Positions 15,861-24,859 of a stretch of DNA of 64,000 nucleotides are shown piece by piece. The notes beneath the pieces were generated by a model. The model ran no database searches. It saw nothing but the letters and a program-made list of their open reading frames with translations, and was not told where the DNA came from. Both the position numbers and the translations under genes were made by a program. Source of the stretch: Flavobacterium sp. ASW18X (GTDB lineage Bacteria; Bacteroidota; Bacteroidia; Flavobacteriales; Flavobacteriaceae). Numbering within the stretch: position 1 is the first letter of the stretch; the number at the start of each line of letters is the position of its first letter. The stretch covers positions 1-64,000 of the forward strand of contig NZ_SWKK01000012.1 in NCBI RefSeq assembly GCF_005144745.1, read 5' to 3'.

Positions 15861-17144
15861 ATGGCTGTTTTACAAGATTTAACTTCACAGCAAGCAATTG
15901 AATTAGAAGACAAGTACGGTGCTCACAACTACCACCCACTGCCTGTGGTATTAACCAAAGGAGAAGGTGTTTTTGTATGGGATTTAGAAGGAAACAAATA
16001 TTATGACTTTCTTTCTGCATATTCTGCCGTTAACCAAGGACATTGTCATCCTAAAATTATTAAAGCACTTACTGATCAAGCTCAGCAATTAACCCTAACA
16101 TCAAGAGCGTTTTATAACGACCAATTGGGAAAGTTTGAAAAGTTTGCCACTGAATATTTTGGATTCGATAAGCTTCTACCAATGAATACCGGAGCAGAAG
16201 CTGTTGAAACTGCTATGAAATTAGCACGTAAATGGGGGTATGAGAAAAAGGGAATTCCTGCAAATAAAGCAAAAATCATAGTTTGTGAGAATAATTTTCA
16301 CGGTAGGACTATATCTATAATATCTGCATCCAATGACCCTGTAGCAACGGAAAATTTCGGCCCATTTACTCCTGGAATTGTTTCTATTGCCTATAATGAT
16401 TTGTCTGCTTTAAAAATTGCTCTAGAAGAAGAAAATATTGCAGCATTTTTGGTAGAGCCTATACAGGGAGAAGCAGGTGTTTTTGTGCCAGACGAAGGCT
16501 ACATTAAATCGGCAAGAGCATTGTGTAAGGAGAATAATGTATTGTTTATTGCCGATGAGGTGCAAACCGGTATTGCAAGAACAGGAAAGCTTTTGGCTAC
16601 TTGTGGTGACTGTAATTGCGCGGATAGAAATTGTTCTGGAGAGCCAGAAGTGAAGCCAGATATTTTAATTCTTGGCAAGGCAATTTCTGGTGGTGTATTT
16701 CCAGTTTCTGCTGTCTTGGCAAATAATGAAATAATGGAAGTAATACGCCCTGGTAATCACGGTTCTACCTTTGGAGGTAATCCTTTAGCCTGTGCCGTAG
16801 CCACCGCTGCTTTAGAAGTTGTTAGAGACGAGCGTTTGGCAGAAAATGCTGCTGAATTGGGAGTGCTTTTTCGTTCCGAAATGGAAAAAATTATAGCAGA
16901 AACTGACTTAGTAGTAAAAGTTAGAGGTAAAGGCTTGCTTAATGCAATTGTAATCAACGATACCGAAGATAGCAGTACGGCCTGGGATATTTGTATGGCA
17001 CTAAAAGAAAATGGTTTATTAGCCAAGCCAACCCATGGTAATATTATTCGTTTTGCTCCTCCTTTGGTGATGAATAAAACGCAATTGCAAGATTGTGTGG
17101 CAATAATAGCTAAAACCTTAAAAGGTTTCAAAAAACAAGCTTAG
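15861..17144 (+). CDS. rocD: Ornithine aminotransferase (ornithine--oxo-acid transaminase)
   Basis: This class III PLP enzyme converts ornithine and 2-oxoglutarate to glutamate semialdehyde and glutamate. The start MAVLQDLTSQQAIELEDKYGAHNYHPLPV at 15861 is the usual family start; the frame extends 31 codons upstream without homology. MNTGAEAVETAMKLARKWGY, NFHGRTI, FIADEVQTGIARTG and the PLP lysine in LILGKAISGGVFP are present. The product has 427 residues. An unusual cluster of four cysteines (248, 251, 253, 258) sits in the loop before the PLP lysine. The 3' end overlaps the convergent LD-carboxypeptidase gene by 4 bases. Confidence 0.93.
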   Translation: MAVLQDLTSQQAIELEDKYGAHNYHPLPVVLTKGEGVFVWDLEGNKYYDFLSAYSAVNQGHCHPKIIKALTDQAQQLTLTSRAFYNDQLGKFEKFATEYFGFDKLLPMNTGAEAVETAMKLARKWGYEKKGIPANKAKIIVCENNFHGRTISIISASNDPVATENFGPFTPGIVSIAYNDLSALKIALEEENIAAFLVEPIQGEAGVFVPDEGYIKSARALCKENNVLFIADEVQTGIARTGKLLATCGDCNCADRNCSGEPEVKPDILILGKAISGGVFPVSAVLANNEIMEVIRPGNHGSTFGGNPLACAVATAALEVVRDERLAENAAELGVLFRSEMEKIIAETDLVVKVRGKGLLNAIVINDTEDSSTAWDICMALKENGLLAKPTHGNIIRFAPPLVMNKTQLQDCVAIIAKTLKGFKKQA

Positions 17145-18196
17145 ACCACAGCATTTTCTAACAAATGTAAAGACAATTGGTCTGCATCTAGTTGGGCCAT
17201 AATTCCTGTGGGTAAGGTAAAGTTATTGGGAACATGCCCAAAACTGAATCCATACGCCGCAGGAATCCCCATTGGGGAGATTCTATCCAGAATGACTTCT
17301 TTTAAGGTGAAATTGCGATTATCTTTAAGGGTGTCACAACCAATGCAAACACCAAAAAAAATACCTTTTGCTTTATTAAAAGTTGACGTAGATAACAGTT
17401 GAGTAAGCATGCGGTCTATGCGGTAAGGCCGCTCTTCTATATCTTCTAAGAAAACTAATTTATCTGTAAAGTCAAGTTCGTATGGTGTGCCTATTAGAGC
17501 CGTAACCAATGTTAGGCTACCACCAATAAGTTCACCCGTTGCTGTACCAGCTGTAATTGTGTAGCGTTCATAGGTGGTATCTGATAACATTTCCACTTTA
17601 GTTAAAACTACATTTTTTAAGGTTGTGTGCTGCTGGTTGTGCATCACAACTTTTTTCAAGTATTCTTGGCTATAAGCATCATCCAGTGTGCTGCCTACGG
17701 GACCATGAAAGCCAACCAATCCCGTCTTTTTGTAAATGGCATTCAAAAGTGCTGTAACATCACTAAAACCTATAAGTACTTTTGGATTATTCTGTATAGC
17801 ATCATAATCCAAAAGATGTAGTATTCTGGTGCAACCGTAACCGCCTCTAGCACACAGGATGCCATCTATTTCTGGATTTTTAAACATCTCCATAATATCT
17901 GCTGCGCGTTCTTCATCTGTATTACTAAAATAGCCGTAGTTACCTATAATACGTTGCGTGTGTACAGGCATAAATCCCATTTTTTTTAGCGCATCTAAAC
18001 TAGTTTCTAGTACTTCTTTTTTAACAGCATAACCTGGGGCGATTACACCAATGGTAGCTCCTTTTTTAAGTTTTTTCGGTTTAATTTTAGATAGGTTATT
18101 GTCTAAATGGTGTATTTCACCCAAAGCAAATTGAGAAAAGAAAGTTGTTGCTCCCAGAGCAAGAGAGGATTGTATAAATAACCTTCTTTTGGTCAT
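17141..18196 (-). CDS. Muramoyl-LD-carboxypeptidase (peptidase S66)
   Basis: The enzyme would cleave the terminal D-Ala from murein tetrapeptide or act on related LD bonds. The S66 motifs are visible: the nucleophile S145 in IGFSDVTALL, the glutamate in FLEDIEERPYRIDR and the histidine in FSFGHVPNN. Unlike the cytoplasmic E. coli LdcA it has an N-terminal KRRLFIQSSLALGATTFF segment that resembles a Tat-type signal, so it is probably periplasmic. The length is 351 residues. It lies 22 bases downstream of an envelope protein gene on the same strand. Confidence 0.88.
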   Translation of the reverse strand: MTKRRLFIQSSLALGATTFFSQFALGEIHHLDNNLSKIKPKKLKKGATIGVIAPGYAVKKEVLETSLDALKKMGFMPVHTQRIIGNYGYFSNTDEERAADIMEMFKNPEIDGILCARGGYGCTRILHLLDYDAIQNNPKVLIGFSDVTALLNAIYKKTGLVGFHGPVGSTLDDAYSQEYLKKVVMHNQQHTTLKNVVLTKVEMLSDTTYERYTITAGTATGELIGGSLTLVTALIGTPYELDFTDKLVFLEDIEERPYRIDRMLTQLLSTSTFNKAKGIFFGVCIGCDTLKDNRNFTLKEVILDRISPMGIPAAYGFSFGHVPNNFTLPTGIMAQLDADQLSLHLLENAVV

Positions 18197-18218
18197 AGCA
18201 ATTGTTTATTTAATAGGA

Positions 18219-19493
18219 CTAAGGTTTAGCAGCACCATTTTTATTGGCTCGTTTTATTTGGCGTTGTATTTTTTTTATGGCACTCTCAATAGATTTTTCA
18301 GGTTCAATAATATTATATTCTCCCCAGAAATCTGGGTCAGAGAACCCAATAGCTTCATCTGCCAGAATAGTACTTCGTTTTAGTTTTTCTTTATTCTTAA
18401 GATTTTGTTGTTCTGTATTTTGTTTCCAATCTGTTACTGCCATTTCAGCAGCCATGCTGTAGAGTGAATTAAAGAGCTTTCCTTCCCAATTTACTTTAAA
18501 CTCCATCAAAATATTACTATAGCCATAATACCATTTACCATTCTTTTCTCGGTAATCTACACGATAAGCTACCTCTGTTGGCCAAACATCTACTTGAGCT
18601 GGTTTTCTTCTTACAAATAGTCTGGAGGCTTTTTCACGGTCTGTAATATTCAATTGGTATACGGCGCTTACCAAAGTTTTGTTTTCTACATCTATATATA
18701 ATTTTCCCTTGTATAAAGGGTCTGCAATGCTCTCTAATTGATTAAAAGCGATGACGTAAATCTGGCGGTCATCAATTAATGTGGAACCTTCGTATTTAAA
18801 TCGGTATTCATCTACTAAGCCACCAGCAAAGATGTATTCTGGATATTTCATCAGGTCCACATACAAGGTGTTAAATGGGCCACCTTGTAGCTTTAAAGCC
18901 ACGGTATCTAATTTATTATAATCGGTACTTTTACGAGCTTTATACAACCGCATCGCATCGTTTTTGTCTGATGCGTAGGGCGATTTATAAATGTTGACAA
19001 CTGCTTCTGATAGCGAAACATTTCTTCTTCGCTTTTTAATAGTCTCTCTGTAAAAAGCTGTCATAATAGATGGCGCATCAAGGTAATGTTCTCCTTTTTT
19101 ACTCAACACTTCTCGCACCAATTTCTCTGCATCTTTTGGTGCATTTATATTTACTGGTTCTAAAGCGGTCACTGCCACCTTAAGGTGAATTTTATTATTT
19201 TTTTGATTTAATGTTGTAAGCGGAATTGATTTAGTTTCGTACCCTAAAAAAGCAATTATTACTTGCGCATTTTTGGTGGTTAAAGGTACTTTTAAACTGA
19301 ACTCACCGTCCGTATTTGTGATAGTGCTAATATTGGTGTTTTCAATGCTTATGGTAGCAAGCGCTAAAGATTTGTTGCTGCCTTCTTCTAAAACTTCTCC
19401 ATTATATTCTCGGAACTGTCCATTTTGGGCTACAACGCTATGTGTTGTAGTACAACATACAGCAAATAAAATTAGGGTGAATATCTTTTTCAT
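18219..19493 (-). CDS. Secreted protein with carboxypeptidase-regulatory-like domain
   Basis: After a signal peptide (KKIFTLILFAVCCTTTHSVVAQ) residues of about 30-110 form a CarboxypepD-reg-like beta-sandwich (GEVLEEGSNKSLALATISIENT, NTDGEFSLKVP, FLGYETKSIPL). This domain is common at the start of TonB-dependent receptors, but no barrel follows. The remaining 310 residues are beta-rich with YRVDYREKNGKWYYGYSN and no known catalytic motif. I start at the ATG at 19493 rather than the TTG two codons upstream; the product has 424 residues. It is probably periplasmic or outer-membrane attached. The function is unknown. Confidence 0.8.
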   Translation of the reverse strand: MKKIFTLILFAVCCTTTHSVVAQNGQFREYNGEVLEEGSNKSLALATISIENTNISTITNTDGEFSLKVPLTTKNAQVIIAFLGYETKSIPLTTLNQKNNKIHLKVAVTALEPVNINAPKDAEKLVREVLSKKGEHYLDAPSIMTAFYRETIKKRRRNVSLSEAVVNIYKSPYASDKNDAMRLYKARKSTDYNKLDTVALKLQGGPFNTLYVDLMKYPEYIFAGGLVDEYRFKYEGSTLIDDRQIYVIAFNQLESIADPLYKGKLYIDVENKTLVSAVYQLNITDREKASRLFVRRKPAQVDVWPTEVAYRVDYREKNGKWYYGYSNILMEFKVNWEGKLFNSLYSMAAEMAVTDWKQNTEQQNLKNKEKLKRSTILADEAIGFSDPDFWGEYNIIEPEKSIESAIKKIQRQIKRANKNGAAKP

Positions 19494-19568
19494 AATCAAC
19501 AGTTTATAAGTTTTACTAGTTTGCAGTTTTACAACTAAAATTACAAAATATCAGCTTAAATTATGATT

Positions 19569-19952
19569 TCATACTTCATATAATTCTAACGGTAATTGGT
19601 CTGGGTCTTCAAAAAAAGTAAATCGTTTTCCCGTAAGTTCATCTATCCGGATAGGTTCTGTAGCAACATCAAAAGAATGTAAGCGTGCAATAGCATCTTC
19701 TAAATTGGTTACACAGAAGGCTAAATGACGCAGACCAGCTGCTTCTGGTCTAGAAGTTCTTTGTGGTGGATTGGGAAAAGAAAAGAGTTCAATACAATAC
19801 TGCCCAGCAACGTCTAAATCTAATTTGTAAGAAGCCCTAGCCTCTCTATAGGTCTCTTTACGAATAGAGAGACCTAGAATCTCCGTGTAAAAATGTTTCG
19901 ACTTTTTATAATCAGAACAAATTATGGCGATATGGTGTATACCTGTAAACAT
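19569..19952 (-). CDS. VOC family protein (glyoxalase I-like, YaeR/GloA2 type)
   Basis: This 127-residue protein has two beta-alpha-beta-beta-beta modules: FTGIHHIAIICSDYKKSKHFY and GLRHLAFCVTNLEDAIARL. The likely metal ligands are H7, E55, H76 and the glutamate in LPLELYEV at the C-terminus. This matches the short YaeR/SMU-type VOC proteins rather than classical glyoxalase I, so the substrate is uncertain. Its ATG overlaps the stop codon of the upstream M14 peptidase (TAATG), so translation is probably coupled. Confidence 0.83.
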   Translation of the reverse strand: MFTGIHHIAIICSDYKKSKHFYTEILGLSIRKETYREARASYKLDLDVAGQYCIELFSFPNPPQRTSRPEAAGLRHLAFCVTNLEDAIARLHSFDVATEPIRIDELTGKRFTFFEDPDQLPLELYEV

Positions 19953-22399
19953 TAGTCTACCATGAACAGGGCATTAGCAAAAAATAGCTTGCCGTTTTCC
20001 CAAAAACCTCTGAATAGAGGATTATCTACCATATAAATTACTTGTCCACGGCCGTAGTTTTGATTGCCAAAAACAAGGGTATTGCCCAGTTTTTTTTGTG
20101 CGTTAGTACCTGCAAAACCAGAAACTGGAGTAGCATCTTTCTCTAAGTAAACTGCGTTGCCTTGTTTTAGATAATCATAACTGTCTGTGCCTAGTTTTAA
20201 CGTAAAGTAGCTGTTGCCATACCCATATGCCAAAGGATTACTATTATCTACTCTAGTTTTAAAAATAGCTCCGGTAATAGCATTTTTCATTCGCTCTCGT
20301 TCTATGGCATGGCTAGGCGTAGGGGATGTAGCTTCAGTTTCCTTTTCTAATTCTTTTATTTTTAGACCAAACCCATTACTACCGGTTAAGCTTTTTAAGG
20401 CGCCACCCATAGCAATAAGTTTGCCACCTGCTTTAACCCAATCTTTAAGCTCTGCCATGGTGGTCTCATCCAAATAAGAATTGTAACGGCCATTGGGCAA
20501 AATCAGTACATCATAGGCGTCTAAATCTATATTTTTAAAATAAGCTTCGTTTAAAATGGTCACAGGATAGTTCAATTGTTGCTCAAAGAAATGCCATACT
20601 TCTCCAAATTGTAGGGTGGAGCTAGGTTTACCATTAAAGACTGCAACCTTAGGCTTTTTAATCATTCTTACAGCACTAGAACCAAAATCTTTGCCGCCAT
20701 CCACAAATCCGGTGTTTACAGCCTCTAAACTTTTATAATGTTTGGTAGCTACTTCTTGTAATGTTGTTTCAAAATCAGCCACTTGTTCGTTATCGGTTTT
20801 GGTAATAATAAGACTACCACGTTCAAAAGATTTTCCATTAAGTGTAAAAGAATGGTGTGCCGCACGTATTTTTATTCCTTTTTGGAGTAATTCTGCTAAA
20901 AAACGAGCATCGTACATACTGTTCCAATCTGTTACATGCGCATACGCATTAGAGGTTACTTTGGTTGTAATAGGTTGGTCCATGAAATTTTGCTTGCTAA
21001 CCGTATTTGTGCTTGCTACGGCATCCAGACCGTACGCATAGGGTAAAGACCAAGCCGTGATATCATAAGTTAAAGAATCACTCAACTTGGCAGCGGGTTC
21101 AAATAATACTTTTACCATGGTACCTTTGGGTTGGTTGGTAGAAACCACTAAGCTATTCTCATTACTTTTTAAAGAAGTCTGGCGATTGGTTTGGTAGCCA
21201 AAACCCTTAACGGTACTGTTGGTACCTTGATGATATGCTATTTCATGTTTGTTCAATAAAGAACTAAGTGCTCTAATTTTATCAACATCTCCATTTAAAA
21301 CATAGTCTTTATAGGTAAAGTTTTTTTGCTGATAGAACTTTTTAAACTCGCTATTTAGACGTTGTGTGTTCCTAGCGGCTACTTCTACTGTAGATAAGCC
21401 TGTTGTAAAATGGTGGTCTATACGTTCTTGTAGCGTAAGCGTGTCCCCATTTTTTGTAATAATACCTAAGCCAGCACGGCCACTCCCGCCTTGCTCATAC
21501 GTCATCCCAATACTTCCATTATACATAGGGTAGGTGTCTCCATAACTAGGATAGAGCAAATCAAAAACCTCCTTGGTGAAATAAAACCAACCCTTGGCAT
21601 CAAAATATTTTGCATGATTTCTACCTATAGTCTCTTGAAATTCGCGTTGAAAATCGGTTATCACCTCATGGTAAGGTTCTGCAGCAGGTGCAAAATAATA
21701 TGGATTATCTACACCTTGTTCATGAAAATCTACATGTACATGCGGTAACCATTGATTAAAAATTTTTAATCGTTGTTGACTTTCCACTTGGGTCAACCAT
21801 GCCCAATCCCTATTTAAATCGAACATATAATGATTACTTCTGCCAGACAACCAACCCTCGTGATGCTCTACACTATTTGGGTCTACCTGATTAGGAGTGT
21901 TTTTATTCTGATTATACCAGTTTACATACCGATCTCTACCATCCGGATTAATACAAGGGTCTATAATAACTATGGTGTTTTTAAGATATTCTTTTTTATC
22001 GGTCAATAAACTGTAAATGGTTTTCATCGAAGCTTCTGTACTTACGCTTTCATTACCATGAACGTTATAACTTAACCAAACGATAGCCTTATCATTAGTG
22101 CCAGTGCCCGTAGTATTTTTTAAATGCTCTTTGCGTATTTCTTCTAGATTAGCTAGGTTTTCTGCACTAGAAACATAAGCCAGTTGTAAAAGTCTACGTT
22201 CATTAGTCTTACCATAGGTAATTAACTTTACATTTTCTGGTGCTACAAGAGCTAAATATTTATAGTAACCTACAACCTCATGGTGTCTGCTAAATTCTGT
22301 TCCAAGTTCATATCCCAAAAACTCAGAAGGACTTTTAAGAGTCTGTGCATAAGTGTTTAAAGCGATAGAAAGGACTAGTAGCGTAAAAATTTTTTTCAT
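19952..22399 (-). CDS. Secreted M14 zinc carboxypeptidase with C-terminal GATase-like domain
   Basis: The mature protein follows a signal peptide MKKIFTLLVLSIALNTYAQ. The peptidase domain has the zinc motif H-x2-E in YNVHGNESVSTEAS, INPDGRDRYVNWYN and the third ligand region VHVDFHEQG. Residues of about 590-690 resemble a class I glutamine amidotransferase-like Rossmann domain (LILPNGRYNSYL, WVKAGGKLIAMGGAL). I chose the ATG at 22399 (815 residues) because the longer frame starts at a TTG that is the -33 element of the promoter. A paralogue of the same build lies at 52685-55195. It is secreted or periplasmic; the peptide substrate is unknown. Confidence 0.88.
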   Translation of the reverse strand: MKKIFTLLVLSIALNTYAQTLKSPSEFLGYELGTEFSRHHEVVGYYKYLALVAPENVKLITYGKTNERRLLQLAYVSSAENLANLEEIRKEHLKNTTGTGTNDKAIVWLSYNVHGNESVSTEASMKTIYSLLTDKKEYLKNTIVIIDPCINPDGRDRYVNWYNQNKNTPNQVDPNSVEHHEGWLSGRSNHYMFDLNRDWAWLTQVESQQRLKIFNQWLPHVHVDFHEQGVDNPYYFAPAAEPYHEVITDFQREFQETIGRNHAKYFDAKGWFYFTKEVFDLLYPSYGDTYPMYNGSIGMTYEQGGSGRAGLGIITKNGDTLTLQERIDHHFTTGLSTVEVAARNTQRLNSEFKKFYQQKNFTYKDYVLNGDVDKIRALSSLLNKHEIAYHQGTNSTVKGFGYQTNRQTSLKSNENSLVVSTNQPKGTMVKVLFEPAAKLSDSLTYDITAWSLPYAYGLDAVASTNTVSKQNFMDQPITTKVTSNAYAHVTDWNSMYDARFLAELLQKGIKIRAAHHSFTLNGKSFERGSLIITKTDNEQVADFETTLQEVATKHYKSLEAVNTGFVDGGKDFGSSAVRMIKKPKVAVFNGKPSSTLQFGEVWHFFEQQLNYPVTILNEAYFKNIDLDAYDVLILPNGRYNSYLDETTMAELKDWVKAGGKLIAMGGALKSLTGSNGFGLKIKELEKETEATSPTPSHAIERERMKNAITGAIFKTRVDNSNPLAYGYGNSYFTLKLGTDSYDYLKQGNAVYLEKDATPVSGFAGTNAQKKLGNTLVFGNQNYGRGQVIYMVDNPLFRGFWENGKLFFANALFMVD

Positions 22400-22425
22400 A
22401 AATGTGTTTGATTGTGGCGTAAACT

Positions 22426-22456
22426 CAAAGCTAGCAATATTTTTTGCAAGCGGCAA
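22426..22456 (-). promoter_or_regulatory. Promoter of the first M14 peptidase gene
   Basis: On the minus strand a TTG at 22456-22454 is followed after 20 bases by TAGCTTTG at 22433-22426, a full match to the Bacteroidota promoter pattern. Transcription would start near 22420, about 20 bases before the ATG at 22399. Confidence 0.65.
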
Positions 22457-22524
22457 TTAACGAAATTTTTAGGCTTCTACTGTTTGAAGTAACTTATCTT
22501 TAACCCGATTTTTTTCTTGAGTTC

Positions 22525-24126
22525 ATGGATGTAGACTGTATACCTTACCAAAAAACCGGTTATTTTTCCAAGCTTATTTGCGATTATATTTCAGAAGAGC
22601 CAAAGCTTTCTAAATTCTATGGACACTTTCCTAGAATTGAAAATTTTGAAGCACAGATTAAGACAAAAGAACAATCGTTTTCTGTAACAACAAGAAAAAT
22701 ATTGGTACAGGCCCTTAAAGCACAGTATCAAGGAATATCCGCATCACCCAATACACAAGCAAATATAGAGGCACTGGGCTTAGAAAATACGTTTACTGTT
22801 GTTACAGGACACCAACTGAATTTGTTTACAGGACCCCTTTATTTCTTATATAAGATTATTAGTACAATTAATCTTACCGAAGAATTACAACAAAAGTACC
22901 CAGATAAAAACTTTGTGCCTGTGTACTGGATGGCAACAGAGGACCACGATTTTGAAGAAATAAACTACTTCAATTTTAAAGGCAAGAAAATACAATGGAA
23001 TAAAAAGGCTGCTGGACCAGTGGGTAGGTTAGATACTACGGGTTTAGATGAAGTATTTAAGGTGATAGAGGCTCAAATGGGAACTACCCAACGAGCAGAA
23101 GAACTAAAAAAGTTATTTAAAGAGGGGTATTTACAGCACGCTACTTTGACGGAGGCTACACGGTATATTGTAAATGAATTATTTAGGTCTTACGGACTAG
23201 TTATCGTAGACGGGGACGATGCTGATTTAAAGCGATTGTTAATACCGTACATGAAAGCAGACATTTTAAATCAGCAGCCTTATGCGTTGGTTTCTAAGAC
23301 TATAAATGCTTTGAGCAATGCTTCTGAGGATTATAAAATTCAAGTAAATCCAAGAGAAATTAACTATTTCTACATTAAGGATAATTTGCGAGAGCGAATT
23401 GTACAGCGTGGTGCCGATTTTTTTGTAAATGATACTGAGATAGCATTTTCTAGGGAAGCACTCTTAAATGAGATGGATGCGCATCCAGAACGGTTTTCTC
23501 CTAATGTAATTGCTAGGCCGCTATACCAAGAAGTAATTTTACCTAATTTATGCTACATTGGCGGTGGCGGAGAATTGGCGTACTGGCTACAACTTAAACA
23601 GTATTTTGATGTATTAGAAGTTCCTTTTCCTATACTTCTGCCGCGGAATTCTGCTCTATTAATAACCCAGAAAGTAGTGCAGAAGATTCATAAAATGGAG
23701 TTGTCTGTTGAAGATTTATTTTTAAAACAGAGTAGGTTAATCAATAAGAAAATTAGAAAAATATCTAATATTGATATAGATTTTACACCACAAAAAAAGG
23801 CCCTAGAAGCACAGTTTAAAGCACTTTATGAGTTAGCGGAGCAAACCGACGAATCCTTCATCGGAGCTGTGAAAGCACAAGAAGTTAAGCAAAAAAAGGG
23901 ATTAGATAATTTAGAAAAACGTCTTTTAAAGGCTCAAAAATTAAAACTTAAAGACCATGTAATTCGTATTACAGAACTTCAAAATCAATTATTCCCTAAT
24001 TATTCGTTACAAGAAAGACAACTCAATTTTTCTGAGATGTATTTAGAATATGGAGATGACTTAATTACAATCTTAAAAGAAAAGTTGCGTCCACTTCAGT
24101 TAGAATTTTTAGTGTTACGGGACTAA
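22525..24126 (+). CDS. bshC: Bacillithiol biosynthesis cysteine-adding enzyme
   Basis: BshC adds cysteine to glucosaminyl-malate to give bacillithiol, the low-molecular-weight thiol of Firmicutes and many Bacteroidota. The 533 residues match the family length, with VVTGHQLNLFTGPLYFLYKI near 87, PVYWMATEDHDFEEINYF near 132 and the coiled-coil C-terminal half (KKALEAQFKALYELAEQ, LENRLLKAQKLKLKDH-like). It is cytoplasmic. bshA and bshB are not in this window. It starts 125 bases from the divergent M14 gene and its 3' end overlaps the convergent flavin-fold gene by 12 bases. Confidence 0.93.
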   Translation: MDVDCIPYQKTGYFSKLICDYISEEPKLSKFYGHFPRIENFEAQIKTKEQSFSVTTRKILVQALKAQYQGISASPNTQANIEALGLENTFTVVTGHQLNLFTGPLYFLYKIISTINLTEELQQKYPDKNFVPVYWMATEDHDFEEINYFNFKGKKIQWNKKAAGPVGRLDTTGLDEVFKVIEAQMGTTQRAEELKKLFKEGYLQHATLTEATRYIVNELFRSYGLVIVDGDDADLKRLLIPYMKADILNQQPYALVSKTINALSNASEDYKIQVNPREINYFYIKDNLRERIVQRGADFFVNDTEIAFSREALLNEMDAHPERFSPNVIARPLYQEVILPNLCYIGGGGELAYWLQLKQYFDVLEVPFPILLPRNSALLITQKVVQKIHKMELSVEDLFLKQSRLINKKIRKISNIDIDFTPQKKALEAQFKALYELAEQTDESFIGAVKAQEVKQKKGLDNLEKRLLKAQKLKLKDHVIRITELQNQLFPNYSLQERQLNFSEMYLEYGDDLITILKEKLRPLQLEFLVLRD

Positions 24127-24657
24127 AAACTGACTCTCCCATCCATCATTTTGCTTGGTAAATTCAATACGTTGATGTTGGCTGTCTGTGAGTTTTAAAT
24201 ATTCTAATGTTGTGGTTTCTATTTCTACTTGGCAGAAAAAGTTTCGGTCACTCAAATAATCAATACCATCTGTTGGTGTTATAGTGCTTCCCGGAGCTTT
24301 TTTGGTGGTATAGTCTTTCTTTGCTTTATCAGATAATTGCGTCCATATTTTTTGCAACTCTTTAGTTTCCGTAACAATAGTCGCATTCCCAGTAAAAAGG
24401 AGTTGTATTTTTTTTTCTGGATGATAAAATAGTGCGGATATGGTGGAGTTGTTTCTTAATTGTTCCACTTTCGCAGAGCGTTTATCTGTGTAAAAGATTA
24501 ATTTAAAATCTCCTTCTATAGCCCTAAGTACTACAGTTCGTTGTTTTGGCGTTTTACTTGCTATGGTGCCACAGGTAAAATATCTAAAGGGATGGCTATA
24601 AGTGTTAAGTGCTGTTTGGAGTTCTTTTTTGATGCTTTGTAAAACTAATTGATTCAC
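24115..24657 (-). CDS. Pyridoxamine 5'-phosphate oxidase-fold flavoprotein (GTG start)
   Basis: The 180-residue protein has a split-barrel FMN-binding fold: FTCGTIASKTPKQRTVVLRAIEGDFKLIFYTDKRSAKV near 28-66 and FYHPEKKIQLLFTGNATIV. This matches the PNPOx-like Alr4036 type rather than PdxH, because the pyridoxal-binding C-terminus is absent. The start codon is GTG at 24657. The 3' end overlaps bshC by 12 bases in convergent orientation. The flavin dependence is inferred from the family; the substrate is not known. Confidence 0.82.
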   Translation of the reverse strand: MNQLVLQSIKKELQTALNTYSHPFRYFTCGTIASKTPKQRTVVLRAIEGDFKLIFYTDKRSAKVEQLRNNSTISALFYHPEKKIQLLFTGNATIVTETKELQKIWTQLSDKAKKDYTTKKAPGSTITPTDGIDYLSDRNFFCQVEIETTTLEYLKLTDSQHQRIEFTKQNDGWESQFLVP

Positions 24658-24806
24658 TTTAAAACTTTTTTTAAAAATAATTCAATTTTAGGGTAGGGTA
24701 AAGCAAAAACTAATTGTTATACTACAAATTGCTTTGATTAAAAAGCAAAGCTTTAAGTATGTGGATTAGTTAATTCATGTGTTTAGGTTGGTTTTGATTT
24801 AAAATT

Positions 24807-24836
24807 AAAAGCCCCGGAGTGGTTCCCGGGGCTTTT
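24807..24836 (-). terminator. Terminator after pgmB
   Basis: On the minus strand AAAAGCCCCGG pairs with CCGGGGCTTTT around a short loop, and TTTTAATTTTAA follows. It lies 24 bases beyond the pgmB stop codon. Confidence 0.85.
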
Positions 24837-24859
24837 GCCATTTATTATGTTGACTTGTT

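Noticed and set aside
22400-22456. Nineteen-residue N-terminal extension of the first M14 peptidase
   Set aside because: Its TTG start codon is the -33 element of a full promoter, so it is upstream of the transcript. It would also bury the signal peptide.
24731-24755. Terminator-like hairpin GCTTTG/CAAAGC
   Set aside because: The stem is only 6 bases with no proper T run, and no gene ends just before it on either strand. The strong hairpin at 24807-24836 serves pgmB.
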